A DNA stretch of 64,000 nt from Papaver somniferum (taxonomy: Eukaryota; Streptophyta; Magnoliopsida; Ranunculales; Papaveraceae). The position numbers and the translations under genes are program-made. Every line of letters starts with the position of its first letter. Position 1 is the first letter of the stretch. The notes under the pieces were generated by a model that worked only from the letters and a program-made list of their open reading frames with translations, had not been told where the DNA came from and searched no databases. Location: NCBI RefSeq assembly GCF_003573695.1, contig NC_039366.1, positions 166,360,339-166,424,338 on the forward strand, read 5' to 3'. Of the stretch, positions 9,955 to 19,827 are shown in pieces.

Positions 9955-12490
9955 CTAAGCAGTTGTATTTGCTGGTTTAGTTTCAAGTCCAAAATCCAAG
10001 GGAAAAAGCGGGTCGTAATGTTCGTCCCCGTAGTTCATAGGGAGCTGATCTACTGACTTAAACCAAGTTCTTGAAAGCTTTCCAGTAAACCCGTAATCCC
10101 CATATAAGACATCAGTCACACCCTGACCTTCACTTCCTAGGAGCCATGCAGCTACAAGAGCATCAACATCTGATAGATACGGTTCAATCAGAAGAGGTCG
10201 TCCGGAGATGAGAACAACAACACATTTGATAGAGCCACAAACGTTCTTCATAGTGCTCAAGCCAGGTTCAGGAATGGTTAAGTTAAGGTTGTTCCCCATA
10301 GTCTCTGCATATGGTTGCTCGCCAATAACAACAATAGCATACGAAAAGTCGTTAGACTTGACAAAATCAGCTTCAGGGTTTGCTTTGTAGATGATTTCAG
10401 TATCTGGGCCAACGGTAGATGGTATTGCATTGAGGATAGTAGTTCCTGCTCATTTGGTACAAGAGAACGATAACTTACGTAAATATAAGAAAGAACATAA
10501 CCAAGTGAAGTGTATATAATGAATTTCACTGCTAAAGTAAAAGTAGGTTTTTACCAGCAGTAATGTTATTTCCTTCTTTTCCTTGCCATTCGATTGTCCA
10601 ACCACCACACTGTAAGCCCAAATTGTTAGCGTGGCTACCGGCAACAAGGATTTTAGGTGCATCTTTGGGGAGAGGCAATAAGGGCTCACTGTCAGATTTT
10701 CCATTTTTCAATAGCACAAGTGATTTCCTTACAGCTTCCCTAGCCAAATCTCTGTGTTTCTGTTGTGCATAATATGGTTAGTCAACTACACGGTTAACCT
10801 TCTTAATATCCATACCCGTAAACTGAAATGCACAACCAAACTAACCTGGCTTCCAAGATAGTCGACGAAGCTGTAATCAGCCATAGGGCTCTCAAAGAGA
10901 CCCATGATGAATTTTACCCTCAGAATTCTCTTCACAGCATCGTCAATCCTGCTCATTGGGATTACGTTCTTCTCAACGAGGTAGGTTAGATCGTTGATAA
11001 AATCAGTGTGGTTCATAGGAATCATGATCTGTAGATAAACCCAAAAACAGAAGTTATAGAACATCTAATCCAAATATCTATAAGTAACTTTTAGTTTATG
11101 TTAAAAGGGCCATCATACCATGTCAATGCCGGCATTAATCCCAGCCTGGACGGAGTAAGTATAGTTGGTTCCTTCTGGTGAAGTAATCCTGTCAATACCT
11201 TGCCAATCGGAAATGACGAATCCCTGACACATAATTCAAGCAATAAAGAAACAACAAACAGTCAGCCATGCATTCTTTTTTCTTGGTCTGGATTGGATAA
11301 ATACTGGTCTAGTTCAAAGAGGGTTTATACCCTGAAATTAAGAGTGTCTTTGAGGAAATTAGTAACAAGGTCGCGGTTAGCATGCATCTTTTCACCGTTC
11401 CAGCTTGAGTACGAAACCATGATGGTTGATACACCCTTGATGATTGAATTGTAATAACCAGGCATATGAATACTGAGTAATCCATGCCAGTCAGTCACTG
11501 TGTTGTTCTCATTTATACCCTTTGTTGTACCACCATCACCAACGAAATGCTTTGCACAAGCAGCAACCTTATTGCTACAACACACCAAACAAATTAATAA
11601 AATTATATGTTCTTGCAATAAAAATAGTAAATGATTATGAAATCTTACTTTCCACCAATATAAGGAACTCCTTTTCGAGAATCCGCGGGAACATCCCCTT
11701 GTAAACCAAGAATAATCTCGGTCATTTCCTGAACAATCTTAGGATTCTCGCTGTAACTCTCATAGCATCTACCCCATCTCGGATCTCTACAAACCTACAA
11801 AAATATTAACAGAAAAAATAAAATAAAAAACACAAACCTCAATAAAGTAGGCATTCTCTGTATGTGCAAACTTCAAGAGCTGTTGCAGAACCAATTCTCT
11901 TTACATGTTCAGGGTCCCTGCAACGTGCAGGGAGTTAAAAAAATCTACTAGTTTTACAATTATTTCATATGAAAACCGAAGCAGAAAAAAACTACCTAGC
12001 ACATCCTAACCCAACATTATGCGGAAAGATGGTAGCTTTATAAACATTGTTATTGCCATGAACAGCATCAATCCCATAGATCATTGGGATTCCAAGGCGA
12101 CTAGACAGAGAACCATTCTGAAAATTATTCACCATATCAATCCATTCTTCAGCTGTAGCTTCGGCACGCGGCACACTGCCTCCACCACTCAGTAAACTCC
12201 CTGTCAACGCCAACTTTATGTTAATCCTGTTGCAGAGTTTTAAAGCTAGAGGCGAAAAAGAATATACCAATTGAGTAATCTCTCATAAGCTCAAAGGATG
12301 CAGCCTTTCGATCAAGCTGTGCCATCTGACCAATCTTTTCCAAGAGTGTCATTCTAGACATAAGGTCTTTAATCCTCTTATTCAGTGGCTGGCTCGGGTC
12401 TTTGTATCTCATGTATTCATTAGATTCAACCATGGTTGAACATAAACATAACAGCAGAAATCCCATTAAAGGGATCAAATGTTTTCCCAT
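9955..12490 (-). pseudogene. GH3 beta-D-glucan exohydrolase (beta-glucosidase), broken downstream copy
   Basis: Nine exons are readable: 12490-12268, 12200-11996, 11917-11838, 11794-11649, 11574-11331, 11223-11119, 11028-10846, 10759-10555, 10445-9955. The N-terminus is a signal peptide (MGKHLIPLMGFLLLCLCS), so an apoplastic cell-wall enzyme was the ancestor. The nucleophile motif VISDWQGID (exon 6) and acid/base motif [10 protein letters not shown] (exon 9) are still present. Exon 3 is 80 nt against 91 nt in the sister gene at 19.8-22.4 kb. It has lost the FAPC-coding segment, meets an in-frame TGA, and shifts the frame of all later exons. Other unusual residues are AAWLLG for AAWLPG and LDFGL for GFGL. 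All other exons except exon 2 have the same length as the sister gene. I read it as a young pseudogene of the tandem duplicate. Confidence 0.8.
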
Positions 12491-13077
12491 TGTTTGCTGT
12501 TGTTCTGCTTGTTAGCTAGCAATATAATCCCTGTTGGAAAGAAGAAGACAGAAATATTAAACAAACTTTGATACCGTCAACATCATCAAAATATAGATTT
12601 CACGGTATATCAACTAAAAACAAAGTTGCAGGAATAAAGCATCGAAAACAAAAAGAAAAAAAAAGTACTATTAGAAGAACTATGGAGATGAAAGATGAGG
12701 GAGTGTGAGTTATTTTTATAGGTGTAACAAGTGGAGAATTTAATTTTAAGTGGATTATGGTTGGATTGAGATTAAGTCATTTAACAGAATCCACATATAT
12801 TTTCTTCCAAGTCTGTGACCGTTAATAATTATACGTTAATTGAATCAATTGATCCTGACCATTCACCAAGCAATTTCATTTCCCTGGAATTCTATTTGGA
12901 TTAAACCAGATAATACATTAATAAAATTTGAGATAGACATATATTTTAGGAAAAAGGATAATAATAAATCAAGATCAAATGACACGTAAAAGTCTACCAC
13001 ATTTTTGATCTTAATTGGGCTTATGGTTTGGCAAGATCCTTGGGGTTTGGCACAGGCACAAGGCTTATATGAACTGA
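12491..13077. other. Spacer between the GH3 pseudogene promoter side and the KCS pseudogene end
   Basis: Apart from the TATA-like site at 12711, nothing recognisable is present. The 93-codon frame that overlaps its right part is a shadow of the KCS end. Confidence 0.4.
12711..12720 (-). promoter_or_regulatory. Candidate TATA box of the downstream GH3 copy
   Basis: On the minus strand the sequence reads CTATAAAAATAAC, about 220 bases upstream of the ATG at 12490. Position and sequence fit a plant core promoter, which would leave a leader of roughly 190 bases. No other core element was recognised. Confidence 0.4.
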
Positions 13078-13897
13078 TTAGGCTTCCCAATGTATCTGCT
13101 TGGTAGATGTAGTGGAATTCTTCATATTCTTGAGTGCTACCCACACTGCACTGTTACACTTAAAGCCACTTCCGAAAGCAATCTGCCAGATACGGTCGTT
13201 TTTACAAACTCTTCCCTTGGACTCGATGTAAGCCAACTCGTACCAAATTGAGCTGGATGAGGTATTACCAAATCTTTGAAGAGTCATCCGCGAAGCCTCA
13301 ACATGAATCGGCAACAACTGTAAACTCTTCTCCAGTTCATCAATAACCCCTCTTCCCCCAGCATGTATACAGAAATGATCAAAGACAAGTTTGAAATTCG
13401 GGATGTAAGTCTTGATTTCTGATTTCCTGAACAACTTTTCAACGACCATCGTTACGGAAAAACGAAGTTGTTCTTTGACAGGGAGGACGAGAGGACCCAA
13501 CGTGGTTATATTGATTTTAAGCGCCTCTCCAGCTATGCTCGTAACATCTTTGGATAGTGAAACACCCAAGACCCCGATTTTATCCTGCTCTTGGTATACA
13601 CAAGTAAATGATTTGTCATCTAACCCACGGTGGGTTCTCACAAGATGAGCCAATTTATACATAGCACGCTGTCTATCTTGAGGCTTGTTCGAAAGAAGCA
13701 TCACTGCACCACCAAGACGGAATAAACAGTTAGCTATCATCATAGATTTGTTGTCACCGGAATATACGAACTCTGGGTAACATTCTCAGTGCTCACAACA
13801 ATCGTGTACGTGTTACGATGAACTTGAAGCAAATCCTTTGCAAGACCAACTGCAATCAGTCCAGAACTGCAACCCATTCCACTCAAGTTGGAGCTCT
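13078..13897 (-). pseudogene. 3-ketoacyl-CoA synthase pseudogene, 3' part
   Basis: This is the C-terminal half of a plant KCS, the condensing enzyme of very-long-chain fatty-acid elongation at the endoplasmic reticulum. Reading from 13897: [20 protein letters not shown] contains the catalytic Cys; [15 protein letters not shown] carries a catalytic His; [14 protein letters not shown] carries the catalytic Asn; the frame ends at 13078. Near 13770-13775 a one-base loss separates the segment ending VSTENVTQ from the segment [14 protein letters not shown], so the gene is frameshifted independently of the Copia insertion on its upstream side. Its 5' part lies at 18867-19468. Confidence 0.85.
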
Positions 13898-14095
13898 TGA
13901 AAGAATATCAGAGTAGAAAGCTGATGAAGAAAAAAAGGATTTTTATTACAATATTTTTGTTCAAGATACAGACAATAGAGATTCAGACAGTATTAATATT
14001 GAATTTAATACAGTACACAAGACCAAGACTAATATTGACTGAGACTTTTATTGACCATGACTATTTACCTTGACTAATGACTATTATTCCTAATA
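13898..14095 (-). repeat. 3' LTR of the Copia in KCS
   Basis: Aligns with 18656-18866 over its length, including AGACTTTTATTGACCATGAC, but lacks the segment around CCAAGTCAGTATTAATA of the other copy. Confidence 0.8.
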
Positions 14096-14148
14096 GCCCC
14101 CTCAAGTTCATACTGGCAGACACAGAAGTGAACTTGAAACACAGAAAA

Positions 14149-14875
14149 TTAAGAAACATCTTTAAGAACAGCTAAACCAGTAAAATGAGAAGTAGAAACA
14201 GAGTCTTTTTCAGCATCAATAATAGAATGATCCAGTTCAACATCTTCAGTAATAGTGGTAGTTTTCAAAAGTTGTTGAAGTAAAGAAGAAAAAGCTGGGA
14301 AACAGGGACCTTTGGTAAAGAGATCTGCCAGTTGATGTTGAGAAGCAATATGTTGAACTGTAATAAAGCCATCTAACACCAAATCTCTGACAACATGATA
14401 CTGCACCTCTATGTGTTTTTCCCTGGCATGAAACACATGGTTAGAAGCTAAGAAGATAGCTGAAGTATTATCACAGTATATTGTAAAAGGATAAGATACT
14501 GAAACATGTAATTCCTTAAACAGATTAGAAAGCCCTTCCAACTCAGAAGCAGTGACTGACAAACACTTGTACTCTGCCTCAGGAGAGGATCTAGACACTG
14601 TAGGTTTATTTCTTACTTGACCAAGAAATTAAAGAATCCCCCATAAAAACTGCATACCCTGAAGTATATCTTCTTGTATCAGGGCAACCAGCCCAATCGG
14701 AATTGGTAAAAGCTTTGATTGATGAAAAACCACTTTTCCTCAAAGTAATTCCTAAACCAATTGTGCCTTTCAAATATCTGAGAATTCTTTTCACTAACAA
14801 GAAATGTTTATCTGTTGGAGCATGCATAAATTGTGAAACATAATTCACTCCAAAAGCAATATCAGGTCTTGTCAT
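14149..14875 (-). pseudogene. Copia RNase H, broken
   Basis: Two adjacent frames make up the RNase H end of the polyprotein. 14875-14606 has MTRPDIAFGVNYVSQF, DWAGCPDTRRYTSGYAVF and ISWSSKK. 14598-14149 has SRSSPEAEYKCLS, IYCDNTSAIFLASN, EKHIEVQYHVVRD and QLADLFTK. A nonsense codon and a one-base shift near 14600 separate them. Confidence 0.85.
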
Positions 14876-14908
14876 AGTTAAGTACTGTAAACTACCTACT
14901 AAAGTTCT

Positions 14909-16240
14909 TTATTCTGCAACATTTGTAAGTAAAACTCCATCATGTATAGAAGCTCTAGACTCTTTGACAACTGGAGTGTTTGCAGGTTTACAATCCAACA
15001 TGTCAGTTTTAGTAAGAAATTCTAAAACATACTTTTTCTGAGTTAAAACCATACAATCCACTGTTCTTGTGACTTCAATCCCCAAGAAATAATTCGAATC
15101 CCCTAATTGCTTCATAGCAAATTCAGAACTCAAAGATGTAACTAACTTATGCATAAGAGCATCATCATTACCAGTTAGAATAATATCATCTACATAAAGT
15201 AGTAAAACCATCACAGAAGAACTTGAAGTATATATAAACATGGAGTAGTCACAAATGGACCTGACAAAACCAAATTTGACTAAGAAATTACTAAATCTAT
15301 CAAACCAGGCCCTTGGTGCCTGTTTCAATCCATATAAACTCTTCTTTAATTTAGACACATAATCAGGATGAACTGGATCAATGAAACCCTGTGGTTGAGC
15401 CATATATACATCTTCATTCAAATATCCATGCAAAAAAGCATTTGACACATCTAATTTTTTAACACTCCAATTATGTTTAACAGCTAGAACCAAGACAACT
15501 CTGACTGTAGTAAACTTCACAACAGGACTAAAGGTTTCAGTATAATCAACTCCATCTTGTTGATTATACCCTAGAGCCACCAACCTTGACTTATATCTAT
15601 CAATTTTACCATCTGCTGTTAATTTTATCCTGTACACCCATTTACAGCCTAGAATATTCATATGCGGCTCAAGCTTAACAAGATCCCAAGTATCATTATC
15701 TTTCAGAGCTTGATTTTCTTCTTTCATTGAAACTAACCATTTAGGATTTTTAACAGTTGTTTTAAATGTTTTTGGCTCAGGGGGATTACCTAATAAAGAT
15801 GAAAAAGCAAAAGGAATTGGATGTTTGACAGAAAGATGCATAACATGATTAGGATAAGTTTTTGGTTTAGAAATACCCCTCATAGATCTTATAGTAACAG
15901 TAGTGTGAGTATCAGAAGAAGTTACATCAGTAGGCAATTGAGATGTAATATTAGAATTTGCATCAGTGGATAGATCAGTAATAACATGAGAAGATGTAGT
16001 ATCAGAATAAAAAGACAAGGAATTTTTAGCATAGTAAAATTCATTTTCTGAAAAGATAACATTCCTTGAAATATGTAATTTTCTAAGAATTGGATCATAA
16101 CACTTATATCCCTTATGTTGAGAACTATAACCAAGAAAAACACATCTGACAGATTTGGAAGAAAGCTTATCTTGTCTAGATTGACCCCAAAAAGGATAAC
16201 AAACAATACCAAAGACTCTTAGAAAGGCATAATCAGGCAT
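14909..16240 (-). pseudogene. Copia reverse transcriptase with integrase C-terminus
   Basis: 443 codons. The start (FLGYSSQHKGYKCYDP) is the C-terminal GKGY-like part of the integrase. The reverse transcriptase follows: LGCKWVYRIKLTADG, RLVALGYNQQDGVDY, the catalytic LDVSNAFLHGYL, SLYGLKQAPRAWF, and the YVDD box in LLLYVDDIILTGN. The frame ends at a TAA where the family has a tyrosine codon (EYRTLVG region), and the RNase H continues in the same frame. The upstream link to the integrase is broken by a frameshift near 16260. Confidence 0.88.
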
Positions 16241-16334
16241 AATTTTGTAAGGAATCTCAAAAGGATATTTATTTTGAAGTATAGGGAGTAGGAGTTCTAT
16301 TGATTAGATAAGTGGCAGTCAAGAAAGCATCAAA

Positions 16335-17003
16335 TCATAACTGTTTAGGACAAGAAGTATTAAACAAAATAGTATTACCCATTTCTGTAATGTGCCTGTG
16401 CTTTCTTTCAGCAAGGCCATTTTGTTCTGGGGTTTGGGGACAAGATACTCTAACATTAATACCATGAGTAGTAAGATATGTACCTAATGGACCTTTAATA
16501 AGCTCACTAGGACCATCAGTTTGAAAATTTTGAATTTTGGTAGAAAATAAATTTCCAGTTAAAGTTTTGAAATGAATGAAACATTTAAGAACATCATATT
16601 TCAGCTCCATTGGATAAATCCAATGAAACCTACTAAAATCATCAATAAAAAGGATGTAATACCTATACCCTTGCAAAGAAGACACAAGGGATGGTCCCCA
16701 TTCATCACAATGAATCAGAGATAAAGGAACAGATACATGAGATAGAGAAGTGGAAAAAGGCAATCTTTTACTCTTAGCCAACTGACAAGGATGACAGATT
16801 TTAGAAGAATTAGAAGAATTTAAAATAATGTGTTTGGAGGAATGAAGTTGATGAATTATTTTAGAAGAGGGATGACCTAATCTACTATGCCATAATTCAG
16901 AAGAACCATGTAAAGCAGATAAAGCATGATGAAAATGAGAAGAAGTGATAGGATAAAGATTATTTACTATATTACCTTTAGCCAAAAGCACACCAGTTGT
17001 CAA
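16335..17003 (-). pseudogene. Copia GAG-pre-integrase and integrase
   Basis: Contains the H-H-C-C zinc region (LWHSRLGHPSSKIIHQL ... CHPCQLAKSKRLPF) and the integrase catalytic core with Asp in HCDEWGPS, Asp in FQTDGPSE and Glu in PEQNGLAERKHRH. The frame stops at 16335 with TGA, where the family has tryptophan. A TAA near 17040 separates it from gag-protease, with which it was continuous. Confidence 0.85.
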
Positions 17004-17039
17004 ATCTCTAATTTCATATCCCTTAGAATCTTGTTTAAA

Positions 17040-18482
17040 TTAACAATTGTTATCTGTTGTAAATTGTCCTACAGATAACAAATTGTGCTTCATGTCAGGT
17101 ACATGTAATATGTTGTGTAACTTAAAACTAGTGGAAGATACTTGCAAATTAGAATTTCCAAAAAGAGTTATAGGTAAAGACTTACCATTTCCAATAATAA
17201 CTCCACCCTTGCCTTTATAATAAGAATTATTTTGAAGTAGTGAAGGATCTCCAGTCATATGCGCAGAAGCACCTGAATCTGAAAGCCATGAAGTAGATGA
17301 AGAAGGATCATCATTGACTGATAGAGTATCCATATGTAGACTAGTAAAATCCTGAGGAGCATTGTTGTGGATGCCAGTATTTCCTTGAGTATGAGATTCA
17401 GTGACACCAACAAAACCAGAAGTAGGAGGAGGATAATAACGAAAATGGCATCTGCTTGCATAATGTCCCCTTTTCCTGCATATTTGACATTCAACTTGAG
17501 AAAAGTCCCATTGACCTCTTCTAGTATCACCATTGTGTTGATAAGAACCATTTCCTCCACCAGTTCTAGTATCACTAGGTCCAACACCAGTATTTTTATT
17601 CCCATTTGATTTATTATTTGTATAAGGAGCACCAGACCCATTCTTCTTCTTATTTCCAGGATAAGAATTATAGCTAGAACTAGCACCACCTCTACCATAG
17701 AAAGCAGGTTGATGTTGAGAATCAAAAATAGCATTACTGTCCTGTGCTTGCTCAAGAAGCCATTGCTCATGTGTAATTAATCTAGCCTTAAGTTCACCAA
17801 AAGAATAAGGATTTTCTCTATTCTGAGCAGAAATCACAAAATTATCATAATCCCTGCCTAAACCATTCAACACATGCATCAATAAGCCTGAGTTGCTTAC
17901 TTTTTCACCAATAGCAGCAAGAGAGTCTGCAATACCCTTAATCTTTTGCAAATACACAGAAATAGACAGATTTCCTTTTCTAATTCCATACAATTGTTGT
18001 CTTAACATATTTTTGCGAGCAAGAAATTGTGTTTTGAATGTTCTTTCAAGGAAATCCCAAATATCCCTTGCAGTAGTTAAACCTAATACATCACCAGAAA
18101 TTGATGCTGTAAAAGTAGCTTTTAAACAGCTTATAACAAATCGATCCATTCTTCTCCACTGAACCCATTTTGGATTCAAACTAATAACCCCATTAAGCAA
18201 AATCTTTTCCTCGGGTTCTTGTAAATCCCCATTGACATCACCATAAAGATCAATAATGATCAAAACAGACTCAAATTGATCACGCCATAATAGAAAATTT
18301 GTATTATCCAATTTGAGAGAAACAAAATTCGAAATATTGGTGAATGGTATAGTAAAATTCACAGAGTTACCATAATCGGAGTTTTCTGCAGCGGAAGCCA
18401 TATGTGTGTGATTGATAACGTTGTTGTTGTTTGAAGTATTCTTGCTACGCCTTGTACTGACTGGCATAACACAAAATTGCAA
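17040..18482 (-). pseudogene. Copia gag and protease
   Basis: 480 codons; the likely initiator is the Met at 18467 (MPVSTRRSKN). The gag part has a UBN2/retrotransposon-gag fold (KLDNTNFLLWRDQFES, then TLARK-like FLARKNMLRQQLYGI). The CCHC zinc knuckle is CQICRKRGHYASRCHFRY near 17490-17440. The aspartic protease active site is SWLSDSGASAHMTGD. The stop at 17040 (TAA for a glutamine codon) truncates the polyprotein after the protease. Confidence 0.88.
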
Positions 18483-18641
18483 AAGAACAAAGAAATTTCA
18501 AGATTAGGTTTTAATCTTGAATCCAGCGAATGAGAAGATGTATTGATAAAAAATTGTTTGAGAATCAATCAGTAAAGATATTGAGAAGGTTGTTGTGATT
18601 GATGGAAAAAGATTTGTGAAAGAAATAGGTTCGGATCAGAA

Positions 18642-18655
18642 CCTATCTGATACCA
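18642..18655 (-). other. Primer-binding site of the Copia in KCS
   Basis: On the minus strand TGGTATCAGATAGG follows the 5' LTR directly. It is the tRNA-iMet type with mismatches in its second half. Confidence 0.75.
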
Positions 18656-18866
18656 TGAAAAAATATCAGAGTAAACACCTGATGAAGAAAAAAAATATTT
18701 TTATTACAATATATTAGTTCAAGATACAGACAATAGAGATTGGGACAGTATTAATATTGAATTTAATACGGTACACAACATCAAGACTAATATTGACTGA
18801 GACTTTTATTGACCATGACCATTGACCTTGACTAATGACCAAGTCAGTATTAATACTATTATTCCA
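18656..18866 (-). repeat. 5' LTR of the Copia in KCS
   Basis: Minus-strand start TGGAATAATAG, end ATATTTTTTCA, followed by the primer-binding site. Matches 13898-14095. Confidence 0.82.
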
Positions 18867-19468
18867 TACTTATGGATTATCATGGCCGAAAGGGAAGGAA
18901 TAGGATTGAACAAACTACAGTTGACAACTAGAATACTGATATCTTGGAGGTTAATATTTGTGTTAGAAAACAAATTATCCAAAGCGCCGAACATGACCTG
19001 CTCCGCCTCTTTTCTGGCGGTGACCATCGAAGCGTCAGAAGGTATGCAGTGCAATGCTTGAGGAAGATAAGTCTCTTCTCCTAGCCCAGACCGCTCAAGA
19101 ATCTTACGCTGAAACTCAAACGAAGATTCATTGAGATTACCAATAGCTCTAGCCAATTCAAGGTAGTATTGAGATGGGACTTGAAGGTGAGAAGGTGGTT
19201 GATAACATGCATGGCTAACAAGGTAGACAGGCTGAGGACGAGATGTTATTATTATGTAAAGCGTCGAACCTAAAACAATGAAGAGAGAACAAGTTAAAAT
19301 ATTCATCGGATTGAACTGAAATTGAAGCCAGAGTATATCTACGTTCTCTGACTTTATTCTAGCAGCTTCAATGAGCACCGGTATGAGAAAAAGAATAAAG
19401 ATCAAGTAATGGCAACCAAACTTGAGATCCATTTGTAAGAAATTTGTTAGTTTATCATTTCCTCTCAT
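18867..19468 (-). pseudogene. 3-ketoacyl-CoA synthase pseudogene, 5' part
   Basis: N-terminal half of the KCS whose rest is at 13078-13897. It begins at ATG 19468 or at the Met at 19432 (MDLKFGCHYLIF). It has two hydrophobic segments (ER membrane anchors), then QPVYLVSHACYQPPSHLQVP, the start of the FAE1/CUT1 domain, and DISILVVNCSLFNPIPSLSA. It breaks off after AMIIHKY, where the Copia LTR starts. Compared with the family about six or seven residues are missing between this point and SSNLSGMGC at 13897. That short loss accompanies the insertion. Confidence 0.85.
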
Positions 19469-19827
19469 TGTTTAGTTTCTTTTTTGTGTGCTTCTCTTTG
19501 TTCAAACAAAGCAAGACGCCAAGACTTATAGTTTTGAGTTTCGAACCCTAAAAATGGTGTTACTGCATGCCTACTTGATGATAAGGCGGTTTTGTCAAGG
19601 CAGAATACCCGTGTATGAGATTATAGATTACACTCCCAACCGTACAGTTTAAATATGCATGGGAGAACGCGTATTTAAGAAAGCGATAAGTCGTGTTTTT
19701 GCCAAATTGGAAAATTGGTAATTGATATCTGGACTCCAATTAATAAGCGGCAGCAGATCGTGGCCTTTTACTATACATGTCTTGAGAACAATGCGAGTAC
19801 GAGATGTTCCTTACCAAAATGAAAAAT
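19469..19827. other. Spacer between the KCS start and the intact GH3 gene end
   Basis: Should contain the promoter of the KCS pseudogene and the 3' UTR of the GH3 gene, both read leftward. No clear TATA box or other element was picked out. Confidence 0.4.

Larger units (their letters stand above)
13898..18866 (-). mobile_element. Copia LTR retrotransposon inserted in the KCS gene
   Basis: LTRs at 18656-18866 (5') and 13898-about 14095 (3'), both ending TTTCA. The primer-binding site is at 18642-18655 and the polypurine tract (AACTTGAGGGGGC) at about 14096-14108. Order on the minus strand is gag, protease, integrase, reverse transcriptase, RNase H, which defines Copia. The 3' LTR lacks about 17-20 bases present in the 5' LTR near 18835-18855. 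The flanking pentamers (GCTCT left, TACTT right) do not match. The coding region is interrupted by stops near 17040, 16335 and 14906, a shift near 16260, and a stop plus shift near 14600, so the copy cannot move by itself. Confidence 0.9.

Noticed and set aside
17255..17770. 171-codon minus-strand frame inside Copia gag
   Set aside because: Shadow of the gag/zinc-knuckle frame; hydrophobic low-complexity translation without family motifs.
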